From Halococcus qingdaonensis (GTDB taxonomy: Archaea > Halobacteriota > Halobacteria > Halobacteriales > Halococcaceae), in the NCBI RefSeq assembly GCF_024508235.1, contig NZ_CP101943.1, positions 248,001-312,000 on the forward strand: 64,000 nt of DNA. The letters run 5' to 3'. The position numbers were made by a program, and so were the translations under genes. Shown in pieces: positions 1 to 10,753 of this stretch. The notes under the pieces are model-generated. The model made no database searches and had not been told where the DNA came from. It saw only the letters and a list, made by a program, of their open reading frames with translations. Position 1 is the stretch's first letter, and every line of letters starts with the position of its first letter.

Positions 1-113
1 AGTTCCGTGAATATCGACCGGGCCTCCTCGGACGGGGTTGTGGTAACAGTCCCCATTGGCAGAGAGGTACGCATGCCGACATCATAAACGTTCGTGCCAA
101 ACAATATCGTTGT

Positions 114-150
114 TTTGACATTCCCTCCCACTAGAAGGGCGAGTTCCCCT
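114..150 (-). repeat. Relic of an IS200/IS605 (IS1341-type) right end
   Basis: Reading the minus strand, this stretch resembles the right end of the intact TnpB element near 9.36-9.39 kb: a TTGACAT-like tip, a C-rich block and an AGGGCGAG...TTCCCC core. No tnpB reading frame is attached. I read it as a solo or decayed right end. The match is imperfect, so chance similarity is possible. Confidence 0.4.
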
Positions 151-160
151 CATCGGATCG

Positions 161-187
161 CCCGACAGGAGTTTTCGTACTGTCGGG
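161..187. other. Perfect 8-bp inverted repeat
   Basis: CCCGACAG and CTGTCGGG form a perfect 8-bp stem around an 11-nt loop. It lies between the IS relic and the HTH-10 gene. It could be a regulator binding site, a terminator for a gene left of the window, or part of the decayed element. The rest of the first 250 bases shows no convincing gene. Confidence 0.4.
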
Positions 188-298
188 TGAGAGACCGTCG
201 ACGGCGCGTTCCGTGAGGCATATACCGCGGTTGATGATGAGGGTGGTACGGAGTGATCAGCGATCCTTCGCGTCGAATTCCGCACCGTCCCGACCGGT

Positions 299-952
299 GT
301 GATGGAAAAGCTCGGCTCTCGCGTCGACGGCGTCCGTAGCATCGAGCTCGACAACGCCTTCTACATCGAGGACGGGAAGTGGATCGAATCGCTCACCATA
401 TCCTCGACGACTGATTTCGATCCCCACGACGCCATCGCGGACATCTGGGGCGTGCGGATGTTCTACACGCACGAAATTCCGACCGGGCCGTCCGATATCG
501 TCGTCCGTCGGCTCACGCTCGTCGCCAACGAGTCGTATCCGTTCATCCTCGGACTGGTGCTGCGCCGCGAGGCGATCCCGAACCGGATCGTTCTCCAGGG
601 GAACGAGTTCGAGGCCGTCGTGACCGCGCGGAACTGGGAGTCGTTTCGGGCGCTCGCCGACGATCTCGAAGAATCACTGGGTGCGTTCGAGCTGCAGAGC
701 GTGAGTCAAATAGAGAACCCCGGCGAGCCGCTGGACGGTGGCCGAATAACCGAGTTCGTCACGACGAAGCTCGCGGACGAACAGCTCGCGGTGCTCGAAA
801 CCGCCTACGAACTGGGCTATTTCGACGTTCCGCGAACGGCGTCGACGAACGAGATCGCCGAGGCGCTGGACGTCTCCCAGTCGACAGCCAGCGAGCGACT
901 GCGGGTCGCAGAACGAAACCTCCTCGCGCTGCTCTACGGCTCACGCGAGTAG
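299..952 (+). CDS. HTH-10 (bacterio-opsin activator type) transcriptional regulator
   Basis: The C-terminal ~60 residues (about 155-215) carry the helix-turn-helix typical of the haloarchaeal Bat/HTH-10 family, with a TNEIAEALDVSQSTASERL recognition region. The N-terminal part is the usual family-specific sensor-like domain. The protein should be a cytoplasmic DNA-binding regulator of unknown target. The start is uncertain. GTG 299 and ATG 302 open the frame, but family-like sequence (ILRVEFRTVPTG) continues upstream in frame to a TGA at 254-256 with no start codon. A GTG at 253 sits in another frame, so two bases may have been lost near 260. The gene may be full length with an odd start, or 5'-damaged. 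Confidence 0.75.
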   Translation: MMEKLGSRVDGVRSIELDNAFYIEDGKWIESLTISSTTDFDPHDAIADIWGVRMFYTHEIPTGPSDIVVRRLTLVANESYPFILGLVLRREAIPNRIVLQGNEFEAVVTARNWESFRALADDLEESLGAFELQSVSQIENPGEPLDGGRITEFVTTKLADEQLAVLETAYELGYFDVPRTASTNEIAEALDVSQSTASERLRVAERNLLALLYGSRE

Positions 953-990
953 TAGCACGATCAGCAGATGCTGGCCGGTGCAAAGTACTG

Positions 991-1000
991 GTATATAAAG
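991..1000 (+). promoter_or_regulatory. TATA box of the ABC transporter operon
   Basis: GTATATAAAG lies about 70 bases upstream of the binding-protein start codon and matches archaeal box A. Transcription would begin near 1020-1025. This is the only strong promoter-like element before the five domains of the transporter, so the whole operon is probably read from here. Confidence 0.6.
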
Positions 1001-1067
1001 ATCGGTCGTGACCGACGGGTATCGGGAGTAGTTTCAATGAGACACCTTCCATTCGCCAGTTCGTAGC

Positions 1068-3041
1068 ATGGTACCGAACGACCACCACGAACCGACCGAT
1101 GCCACCAGCACGCGGCGGATCAGCCGTCGACGATGGCTCGCCGCCGCGGCCGGCACCGCCGGCCTGTCGATGCTCGCGGGCTGTAGCTCGGCTCTCGGCG
1201 GGCGCGACGCCGGGAACACCCTCGACGCCGACGTTCCGAAAGGAACGCCCGCGAGCGTCGAGACGAAATACTGGCACGACTGGCCGACACTCGACGACGC
1301 GACACAGGCCGAGGGTCCCCCGCTCGACTACACCGCACGTGCGGGAGCAGCGCTCGAAACGCTGACGATGGAGTTTTCGAGCGACGACGACCCGTGGAGC
1401 AAACAGCACGCGCTGATGATGAAGAGCAGCGTCAACGCGTTGGGCGCTCCCGCTCGCATCGTCGACCGGCCGCTGAACCAACTGTACGCACAGAGCTGGG
1501 ACACGCCGGGACTCGAACACGTGTTCTCGATGAGCACCCACGGCCCGGACCCGGTCCGCGGGATCGGACCGAATGCACTGTTGACGCGGCGCTCAAAGGA
1601 CAGTCCGTTCAACTACGACAACTACTGGCACCCGCGGATCAACGAACTCCTCGACGAACAGGACGAAATCACCGAGGACGAGCAACGACGGGCCGAACTC
1701 GTGCGGGAGATCCAGGCGATCTTCGCCGAGGACGTCGGCGCGATCATCAGCCTCTTTCCGGACGTGATCACCGCGGCGAACACGCGTAATTTCAACGGAT
1801 ACGTTCCGACGCCCGGTCCCGGCCCGACCCGGGACACCTTCCAGTGGACGGAGGTCAACCTCCAACCGCGGACGGGTGATCGGAGCTACGTCAAGGGGAC
1901 GACCACGTCGATGAACTCGCTCAATCAGCCGTGGTCGGCCGGCGGTGCCGAGGAGTACCGCCTCAAATACATCTACGACGGGCTGTTCGACGCCTCGCCG
2001 GACCTCGACGTGATCCCCGCGCTCGCGACCGGCGGCGGGTTCGTCGACGACACTACCGTCGAGGTCGATCTCCGTGACGGGGTGAAATGGCATGATGGCA
2101 AGCCGTTTACACCCGAGGACGTCACGTTCTCGCTCGATTTCTTCGAACAGCACAGCGCGACCAGCGTCGTCCCGTTCTACGAACCGGTCGAGAGCACCGA
2201 GATCCTCTCGCGGACGGACGGCGGACGGGTTCGATTCAATCTCACCGGCCCCGACGCGACGTTCATGACGCAGGGGGTGGTTCAGAGCACCGTCATCCCG
2301 AAACATCGCTGGAAGGACGTCAGCTCGCCCACCCAGTACAACCCCGACAACCCCGTCGGCACCGGTCCGTTCAAGTTCGTCGACTGGAGTCAGGGGACCC
2401 GGTTCCGGGTCGAACGTTGGGACAACAACTGGATGTGGAACGACGAGTTCCGGTCGAAGGCGCTCGGCGATTACTTCGAGGGCGGCCCCGGTATCGAGAG
2501 CGTGCTCTGGGTCAACGTCGCAAACAGCACGGCGATGATCGGCGCGCTCCAGAGCGGCGAGATCGACGCTGTCGGCGGCGTGCTCTCGAACACGCAGGCC
2601 GATCGGGCGAGCCAGCCCGCGGCGATCTCGAAGATGTCCGCCAAGAACTTCGCCCCACTCGATACGAAGCTGATGTTTTCGGTGCCGCTCATCCGCGACA
2701 AGGAGTTCCGTGTCGCGCTGGCGAAGGCGATCGACAAGCAGGGGTTCGTCGACACGTTCCTCAACGGCCGGGCGACGGTCCAGGGCGAGAACCCGATCTC
2801 GCCGCTGCTCGATACGTGGCACAACCCGAACGCAAAGCGTTACGGCTACGACCGCTCGGCGGCGCGAGCCATCCTGCGAAAGGCGGGCTACACGTGGAGC
2901 GACGAGGGCACCCTTCAATTCCCCGAGGGACAGGCGTGGGCGGCGTTCGTCGAGCGCATTCAGAACGGGAACACGCACAAACGGCGCACTGAACTCGGGC
3001 AACCGGATTTCTCGAACACACAAGGGACGGAGTCACAATGA
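1068..3041 (+). CDS. Peptide-type ABC transporter substrate-binding lipoprotein, apparently circularly permuted
   Basis: Extracytoplasmic solute receptor of the SBP_bac_5 (DppA/OppA) family, 657 residues. The N terminus has a twin-arginine motif (RRISRRRW) and a lipobox LAGC with Cys39, so it is exported folded by Tat and probably lipid-anchored. The domain order is unusual. Residues ~97-250 look like the C-terminal part of the family fold (...NYWHPRINELLDEQ... AEDVGAIISLFP). Residues ~275-610 then give the normal N-terminal part (VDLRDGVKWHDGKPFTPEDV, NPVGTGPFKF) and end with the YGYDRSAARAILRKAGY segment that normally precedes the C-terminal part. The gene leads an operon with two permeases and a fused ATPase. 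The ligand is unknown; a peptide or nickel-type ligand is only the family default. Confidence 0.85.
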   Translation: MVPNDHHEPTDATSTRRISRRRWLAAAAGTAGLSMLAGCSSALGGRDAGNTLDADVPKGTPASVETKYWHDWPTLDDATQAEGPPLDYTARAGAALETLTMEFSSDDDPWSKQHALMMKSSVNALGAPARIVDRPLNQLYAQSWDTPGLEHVFSMSTHGPDPVRGIGPNALLTRRSKDSPFNYDNYWHPRINELLDEQDEITEDEQRRAELVREIQAIFAEDVGAIISLFPDVITAANTRNFNGYVPTPGPGPTRDTFQWTEVNLQPRTGDRSYVKGTTTSMNSLNQPWSAGGAEEYRLKYIYDGLFDASPDLDVIPALATGGGFVDDTTVEVDLRDGVKWHDGKPFTPEDVTFSLDFFEQHSATSVVPFYEPVESTEILSRTDGGRVRFNLTGPDATFMTQGVVQSTVIPKHRWKDVSSPTQYNPDNPVGTGPFKFVDWSQGTRFRVERWDNNWMWNDEFRSKALGDYFEGGPGIESVLWVNVANSTAMIGALQSGEIDAVGGVLSNTQADRASQPAAISKMSAKNFAPLDTKLMFSVPLIRDKEFRVALAKAIDKQGFVDTFLNGRATVQGENPISPLLDTWHNPNAKRYGYDRSAARAILRKAGYTWSDEGTLQFPEGQAWAAFVERIQNGNTHKRRTELGQPDFSNTQGTESQ

Positions 3042-3105
3042 CGATACCGACAGCGACACGACAGGCACGGTGGACGGAGCCGAATCGCGGCCACGGTGGT
3101 CGCCG

Positions 3106-4098
3106 ATGAGTGATTTCCAGCGGTTCCTGGTCAAACGGACCGCGATCGCGGCGGTGTTGACCCTCGTCGCCATCTCGGTGATCTTCGTGATCCTCCGACT
3201 GTTGCCGGGTTCGCCGTTCGAGACGCTGATCACGACCGGCAATCTCACGCCCGAGCAGGCACAGGAGATCATCGCGGCCTACGGGCTAAACGAGCCGATT
3301 CTCCAGCAGTACATCAAATACGTCGAGAACCTGTTGACCTTCCAGTTCGGCTACTCCATACGCCGGAGCCAGCCGGTCTGGGCGATCCTCGGGCCGCGAC
3401 TGTTGAACACGCTACTGTTGCTCATCCCGGCGCTGATCACGACCGCCGTTCTGAGCAGCCTGCTCGGGATGTACGCCGGCTGGAACCGCGGCTCGATAAC
3501 CGAGAAGCTCAGCATCGTCGTGACGACGTTCCTCCGGTCGACGCCGGTGTTCATCACGGCGATCTTCCTGCTGATCGTCTTCGGCTATCAGCTCGGGCTC
3601 GTCCCGACGTTCGGGATGCGGAGCCTGACGGCCTCGCCCGACGGACTGATCGAGACCTACCTCTCGGTCGATTTCCTGCATCACTACGTCCTGCCGTTCA
3701 CCGTGGCAGTCCTGTTCTACAGCGGTGATTTCCTGTTGCTCGCGCGCAACGGCGTCGTCGAGAAGAAGGGATCGGCGTTCCTCAAACTCCACGAGGCGAA
3801 GGGTCTCACCGAAGTTGAGCAGCTTCTCCGTGCCGGCCGGAACTCGCTGCTGCCCATCATCACCTACTTCGCGCTCAGACTGGGGATGGTGTTCCAGGGG
3901 CTCATCCTGCTCGAAGTCGTCTTCGCGTGGCCCGGCATCGGCCGGCTGCTCGTCGTCGCCATCCGCCAACAGGACTACCCGCTGATCCAGGCGGCCGTGT
4001 TCATCATGGCGCTCGCGGTCATCGTGATGAACCTCGTCGCCGATAGCCTCTACGAGTATCTCGATCCGACCGTCTCGACGACCGGGGGTGGTACATGA
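3106..4098 (+). CDS. ABC transporter permease, DppB/OppB type
   Basis: Integral membrane subunit of the peptide/nickel-type importer, 330 residues with about six hydrophobic segments. The cytoplasmic EAA loop that docks on the ATPase is visible around residues 225-250 (HEAKGLTEVEQLLRAGRNSLLP). I chose ATG 3106 because the protein then begins MSDFQRFLVKR just before the first membrane helix, as in homologues; the frame is open far upstream only as a shadow of the previous gene. It lies 64 bases after the binding protein and overlaps the next permease by four bases. Confidence 0.9.
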   Translation: MSDFQRFLVKRTAIAAVLTLVAISVIFVILRLLPGSPFETLITTGNLTPEQAQEIIAAYGLNEPILQQYIKYVENLLTFQFGYSIRRSQPVWAILGPRLLNTLLLLIPALITTAVLSSLLGMYAGWNRGSITEKLSIVVTTFLRSTPVFITAIFLLIVFGYQLGLVPTFGMRSLTASPDGLIETYLSVDFLHHYVLPFTVAVLFYSGDFLLLARNGVVEKKGSAFLKLHEAKGLTEVEQLLRAGRNSLLPIITYFALRLGMVFQGLILLEVVFAWPGIGRLLVVAIRQQDYPLIQAAVFIMALAVIVMNLVADSLYEYLDPTVSTTGGGT

Positions 4099-5005
4099 TG
4101 AGCACCGGCTCGGCCTCCGTTCGCGAGCGTCTCGTGGGTCGGTACGGCTGGATCGTCGATCAGCTCCGCTTTCTCGCCGGCGACCGGCTCGCCCTCGGTG
4201 GTGCGGTCGTCATCGCGCTGTTCGGCTTTCTCGGACTGTTCGGCCCGCTGCTCGCGCCACACGATCCCGTCGCGTACAGCGCCCGGACGGCAAGCGGTTC
4301 GATCGCGGTGCTCGACGCCCCGAATCTCGACTCCTGGTTCGGCACCACCGCCTTCGGCAAGGACGTGTTCAGCCAGTTCCTCGCGGGGGCGCGGCCGACG
4401 CTCATCGTCGGACTGGTCGGTGGCATCGGCACCGGCGTCATCGGCTTCCTCGTCGGGCTGACGAGCGGCTACTTCGGCGGCTACGTCGACGAGCTGCTGA
4501 TGCGGCTGACGGATCTGACGTTCTCGCTGCCGTTGACGCCGATGGCGCTGCTGTTGCTGACGTTCGTCAGGCCGAACGTCTGGCTCATCGCGCTCATCAT
4601 CATGCTGTTCCTCTGGAAGATGCCCGCGCGGGTCGTCCGATCGGAGGTGCTCGCGGTCAAAAATCGGACGTTCGTCAGATCGGCGCGCGCGAGCGGGGCC
4701 GGCCACCTGCGGACGATGTTCTACCACATCGCTCCGAACGTGCTCGCCACGGGCTTCCTGTATACGGCCTACGGGATCGCGTGGTCGATCTCGCTCCAGG
4801 CCAGCCTCGCGTTTCTCGGCTTCGGCGATCCGACCGCGACGAGCTGGGGGCGGATGCTTCGGCAGGTGTTCGCTTCCGGCGCGATCCGGGTCGCGTGGTG
4901 GTGGGTGCTGCCGCCCGCCATCGGTATCGCCGCCGTCACGACATCGGTGTTCCTCATCGGCCGACGGTACGAGGAACGAATCAACCCCGAAATTCAATCC
5001 AGCCA

Positions 5006-5009
<4 letters not shown>
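4095..5009 (+). CDS. ABC transporter permease, DppC/OppC type
   Basis: Second membrane subunit of the importer, 304 residues. It has an N-terminal membrane helix (residues ~32-50), a periplasmic-facing loop and a five-helix core. The EAA loop is seen as SARASGAGHLRTMFYHIAPN. The start ATG overlaps the stop of the DppB-type gene, and its own stop overlaps the ATPase start (ATGA), a strong sign of translational coupling. A second in-frame ATG follows at 4098. Confidence 0.9.
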
Positions 5010-7093
<2,084 letters not shown>

Positions 7094-7381
7094 GCCTCGA
7101 TACCCCGTCTTCTCTACGTGCCTCCGTGACGAGCCATCGTCGATTGTACCGTCCTCCGTTCGTGGATCGGACGTTCGAACCGCAGCGGACGCCGATCGGC
7201 TGTACGGGAACGATGGCAACGAGGGTTGTCTCGATCCACAATGGAGCCAACGGGGCGAATGTGTCACTGATCACCGCCACAGCACCACTACCGAGTGATT
7301 TCGACCGTTTCAATCGTGGTGACTTCACTTCCAGTATGCTGTTAACGACGTCTTATCCCAGTGGAGTACCTTCAATGATAT

Positions 7382-7480
7382 ATGACAGTGACCGCAGACC
7401 GAGAGAACCGTCGCGACGACGAGGCGGTGATGCGAGTCGCGAACGCGGGGCTGATCACCGAATCGGATATTCAGTCATGA
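7382..7480 (+). CDS. Possible small ORF preceding the SWIM protein
   Basis: A 32-codon frame (MTVTADREN...ITESDIQS) ends with a TGA overlapping the ATG of the next gene, the pattern used by coupled genes in this genome. Composition is acidic and compatible with haloarchaeal coding. No family is recognised. It could instead be a leader or chance frame. The ~290 bases before it (7094-7381) show no gene I can support. Confidence 0.3.
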   Translation: MTVTADRENRRDDEAVMRVANAGLITESDIQS

Positions 7481-7860
7481 GCACGTCCCCGTCCTACGAC
7501 GAAGCACTCGCAACGCAACCGTTCAAGCACGAGATCGACAAGCGCGATCGACGGGCGCTCTCGGAGCGCCTGACCGTCATCGAGCATGGACCCGACGTCT
7601 ATCAGGTCTACAGCGAGGAGGGTGTCGAGTATCTCGTCGACATCCGGAAGCCGTCCTGTACCTGTCCCGATTTCATCTATCGGGAAGCCGACTGCAAGCA
7701 CATCCGTCGCGCCCGCATCGAGGCCGGCAGTCGCGATCTCGACGCGATCGGTAAGGAGGTTCAGAGTGCACTCGACGCGCTCGACGACCACATCGCCAAC
7801 CTCGCGGCCCAGCGCGCCGAGCTCGTGAGCCTCCAGCGTGATCTCGATCAGTTCCGATAG
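7477..7860 (+). CDS. SWIM zinc-finger domain protein
   Basis: A 127-residue protein with a SWIM motif, CxCx(n)CxH (CTCPDFIYREADCKH, residues ~66-80), predicted to bind one zinc ion. A C-terminal stretch of ~40 residues (IGKEVQSALDALDDHIANLAAQR) is likely coiled coil. Such small SWIM proteins are common in haloarchaea. The domain is associated with DNA or protein binding, but the role here is unknown. ATG 7477 was chosen because conservation-like sequence begins there; a longer in-frame extension upstream lacks support. A TnpB element begins ~30 bases after its stop. Confidence 0.8.
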   Translation: MSTSPSYDEALATQPFKHEIDKRDRRALSERLTVIEHGPDVYQVYSEEGVEYLVDIRKPSCTCPDFIYREADCKHIRRARIEAGSRDLDAIGKEVQSALDALDDHIANLAAQRAELVSLQRDLDQFR

Positions 7861-7889
7861 CGCTGGTTTCGCTACAGAAAAGACGGCGA

Positions 7890-9390
7890 GAGTGCCGCGG
7901 GGTTTGACCTCCCGGGTGAATCGCGTAAGCTGTGTCGGGTTACGTGAAAGACAGGCGCAAAGCCTCGCCGTTCACGGCGGGGATACGCGCCGTAAGCTGA
8001 TTCTGTGACTATGCAACCGCCGGTTTCGTGTGTCGTGCGACCGGATATTGGTCGTAGCGTTCAAGTATCTCCATCTCTAATTACATATGTAATGGCCGTG
8101 ACCGCCACCGTGACGACGAAGTTTTCGCATCCGACGCGAAAGCGCCGCCGCGAGTGGCAACAGGCCATACACGAGTATCGTGATGTGAAGCAGTTTCTCA
8201 TCGACGGGTGGGAATCCAACGAGTTCGGCAAATCCATCACGACCGGAAGCATCGACTCGCCACTCTACTCCGCCATCCAGAATCAGGCCATCCGTGAGGC
8301 GAAAGCCGACCACAACCGCGACGGTGCGCTCACCTACACGGCGGCGCAACCGTTCGCCACGAACAACCAGAACTGGGAGATTGACCGCACCGATAACGGT
8401 TCGGTCGTCGTCGGATTCCCCTGCATCAACCAGTGGTGGTACACGCCTATCGAGGTACATGACCACATCCGCGAACCCGTCGAACACCTCGTGAACGGTG
8501 AAGCCGAGCGGTCGCGGCTACAAGTGTACCGCCGTGGCGACGACTGGTTCTGTTCGTTCACCGTCGAGTACGACGCCGAAGCGGACGGTGAGACGCCTAT
8601 CGGCGTGGACATCGGCGAGCGTCACATCCTTGCTGTTCACGAACCGCATTCCGATGAGTCGATGCTGGTTTCAGGTAAAGAAGCACGGTACGTCCGGCGA
8701 ACGTTTCGTTCCCTACGCGATTCGCTTGCGGAAGCGGGAGCACTTCGTGCTCGCAACCGCGTGGGTGACAAAGAACATCGCCGTATCCGTGACCTGAATC
8801 ACACCCTCTCGAAACGACTCGTGGAGTTCGCCGCACAGTTCGACAATCCGCTGATTCGCCTCGAAGACCTCGAAGGTATCCGCGACCGGACTGGATGGTC
8901 GGGCGTCCATTCGTGGTACTTCGACCAGCTTCGCCGGTTCATCACCTACAAGGCCGAACGCGAGGGTATCCGCGTCGAAAGCGTGGACCCTGCGTACACG
9001 AGCCAGACCTGTTCTCGGTGTGGTGAACGCGGCGACCGCAACGGCGACCACTTCGTGTGTCCGTCGTGCGGGTACGAGCGTCACGCGGATTTGAACGCGG
9101 CGGCGAACATCGCCGTCAGAGAGGGGGAACCATGCACGGGCTAACAGTTCGGCTGAGTCGAACCGTGCTCCCCAGCAGGCTGAACAACCTGCCGTCGTTG
9201 ACGCCCGCCGTGTGCGGGTGGGAAGGCCGCTTTGACACGGCTGCACGCGCTGGAACGCACGCCCTCGGTCACAATTGGGCGGCAACCGCTGAAGCACCTC
9301 CCGAACGGGAACTTGAGTGCCGAGGAAACGCGCAACCCCAATATCCCCTTCGGGGAATCCTCGCCCTTTAGGGCGGGGAGGATGTCAACG
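7890..9390 (+). mobile_element. IS200/IS605 family element, IS1341 type (tnpB only), copy 1
   Basis: The left end carries GTGAATCGCGTAAGCT (7916-7931), also found at the left ends of the other two TnpB elements here. The right end (about 9340-9388) has a hairpin CCTCGCCC-TTTA-GGGCGGGGAGG followed by ATGTCAA. No tnpA transposase is present, so movement would need a Y1 transposase in trans. By analogy with characterised TnpB systems, the right-end transcript downstream of tnpB (about 9145-9390) probably supplies a guide (omega) RNA; this is inference. Exact ends are uncertain by a few tens of bases. Confidence 0.75.
8092..9144 (+). CDS. tnpB: TnpB RNA-guided nuclease homologue, copy 1
   Basis: A 350-residue IS605 OrfB/TnpB protein. 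RuvC-like acidic residues are present: Asp173 in GVDIGERHI, Glu258 in [11 protein letters not shown] and Asp333 in [12 protein letters not shown] four-Cys zinc ribbon lies between the last two (CSRCG...CPSCG). All catalytic positions appear intact, so it may be an active guide-RNA-directed DNA nuclease that promotes retention of the element. ATG 8092 gives the usual N terminus; the frame is open further upstream in the left end. Confidence 0.9.
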   Translation: MAVTATVTTKFSHPTRKRRREWQQAIHEYRDVKQFLIDGWESNEFGKSITTGSIDSPLYSAIQNQAIREAKADHNRDGALTYTAAQPFATNNQNWEIDRTDNGSVVVGFPCINQWWYTPIEVHDHIREPVEHLVNGEAERSRLQVYRRGDDWFCSFTVEYDAEADGETPIGVDIGERHILAVHEPHSDESMLVSGKEARYVRRTFRSLRDSLAEAGALRARNRVGDKEHRRIRDLNHTLSKRLVEFAAQFDNPLIRLEDLEGIRDRTGWSGVHSWYFDQLRRFITYKAEREGIRVESVDPAYTSQTCSRCGERGDRNGDHFVCPSCGYERHADLNAAANIAVREGEPCTG

Positions 9391-9445
9391 TGCTTGCAAA
9401 CGAGCGCCCCGATGTTTTGATCGCCGAGCAACGATTTTCGGTGTA

Positions 9446-9796
9446 ATGATCGGACTCGCACTCGGCAAGAAGGCGGTCAAGCATGGCTACAAACGCGCCG
9501 GCATCCCCGGTGCGATCGCGACCGGTGGTGCAGCGGCCGTGGGATACGTGGTCGTCAAGCGGGCGCTCAAATCGCGAACGAGCGAGGAGAACGTCGATTC
9601 GGCGATCGACACCGATCAGATCAAATCGGCCGTCGAGGAGCAGGGGATCGGCGCGGTGACCGATCGCGAGACGCTCGAATCGGCCGTCGACGAGGAGCAA
9701 CTCGACACGGACGTCGATATGGAGAGCGTCCAGTCCGAGGCGGAGGACGAAGCTGATGAGATAGAGAAAGGTTCTGAAAACGATAATTCGAAATAA
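9446..9796 (+). CDS. Small acidic protein with one hydrophobic segment
   Basis: 116 residues. Residues ~18-38 (RAGIPGAIATGGAAAVGYVV) are hydrophobic and may span or contact the membrane. The C-terminal two thirds are strongly acidic and probably disordered. No known domain is recognised. It starts at ATG 9446, ~55 bases after the right end of TnpB copy 1, and could have been truncated or separated from its promoter by that element. The function is unknown. Confidence 0.65.
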   Translation: MIGLALGKKAVKHGYKRAGIPGAIATGGAAAVGYVVVKRALKSRTSEENVDSAIDTDQIKSAVEEQGIGAVTDRETLESAVDEEQLDTDVDMESVQSEAEDEADEIEKGSENDNSK

Positions 9797-9925
9797 ACCA
9801 ACAATCCGGCACGGAACATCTTCTGCATGGACATCTGTGGCCGACTGACACAGTCAAGCAATCGGCGACCAAATAACTCTCACATCAAAGCCCATCTCTC
9901 AAGGAGCGAGCCGTCAGGCGAGCGG

Positions 9926-9945
9926 TAGGGCGGGGAGGATGACAC
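9926..9945 (+). repeat. Solo right-end relic of a TnpB element
   Basis: TAGGGCGGGGAGGATGACAC matches the tip of the right end of TnpB copy 1 (TAGGGCGGGGAGGATGTCAA) at 17 of 20 positions. No left end or tnpB frame accompanies it. It sits in the otherwise empty 9797-10036 stretch and looks like the leftover of an earlier insertion or deletion. Confidence 0.6.
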
Positions 9946-10036
9946 TTGGGTGCACCGTCCTCGATCCAGACGACGTATGAGATGACGACGAGCGTTACCC
10001 TGACGACTGCTCGAAACAGACGGTGCGTGGACCGTG

Positions 10037-10753
10037 CTACCGTCCGCGAGCGAACAACTGGCCTGAACCGGCAGTATCGACATCGACCGTCCGGAGCGCA
10101 TCCCACAGCGTCGCCGCGTTGCTGGTGACGACCGGCAGCCCGAAATCGGCTTCGAGGGTCTCGACGACCGGCAATGACGGGTAGTTCGTACACGAGACGA
10201 AGACGCCGTCGGGATCGTCGGCGTCGGCCAGAAGCGTGTCGACCTGTTGGTAGGCGTCTTTGGGCGTGAGTGCGCCGATGTCGGTGTTCGCCGTGATTTC
10301 GAGTCCGTCGACGGCGACGACCTCGCGGCCGCTTTCTTCGAGGTAGGCCACCTCCCGTTGGGTGAGATCGTCCACGTACGGTGTGGCGAGAGCGATACGC
10401 CGGCAGTCGAGCGCATCGAGAGCCCGCTCGACCGAGAGCGCGGTCGCCACGGCCGGGCAGTCCGCCGTCGTCGCGATCTCCGCTTCCAGCTCGGCGTCGA
10501 AGCCGTGTCCGTGCAGGAGACTGCCGGTCGTACAGTCGTAGGCCACGACATCGACGCCGGCGTGAGCCAGCAGCTCCGCACACTCGATCGCGCGGTCGGC
10601 CATCGCGTCGAGATCGTCCGCGGTGACGTCTTCGAGAGGCATCCGGGCGGCGTGGACGCTCGTCCCCGCCGGGCAAGCGGTCGTCAGCTCCGGTTCGGCG
10701 GTCGTGTTCGAGGAGGGAACGATGAGCCCAAGCCGGGCGCGCCAACCAGTCAT
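10037..10753 (-). CDS. Maleate isomerase / Asp-Glu-hydantoin racemase family protein
   Basis: 238 residues of the arylmalonate decarboxylase/maleate cis-trans isomerase superfamily. These enzymes use a pair of cysteines. Both are seen, in VVAYDCTTGSLLHG (residues ~80-93) and FVSCTNYPSLP (~190-200). The N-terminal LGLIVPSSNTT is the usual substrate-binding loop. It is the third gene of the hyuA-hyuB operon, overlapping hyuB by four bases. In that context it may racemise a hydantoin or related amide or acid; maleate isomerisation is the alternative. The substrate cannot be told from sequence. Confidence 0.75.
   Translation of the reverse strand: MTGWRARLGLIVPSSNTTAEPELTTACPAGTSVHAARMPLEDVTADDLDAMADRAIECAELLAHAGVDVVAYDCTTGSLLHGHGFDAELEAEIATTADCPAVATALSVERALDALDCRRIALATPYVDDLTQREVAYLEESGREVVAVDGLEITANTDIGALTPKDAYQQVDTLLADADDPDGVFVSCTNYPSLPVVETLEADFGLPVVTSNAATLWDALRTVDVDTAGSGQLFARGR

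Noticed and set aside
1593-3023. Long minus-strand ORF opposite the ABC binding protein
   Set aside because: It is the shadow of a well-supported gene in high-G+C DNA; its Arg/Val/Asp-rich translation has no domain signal.
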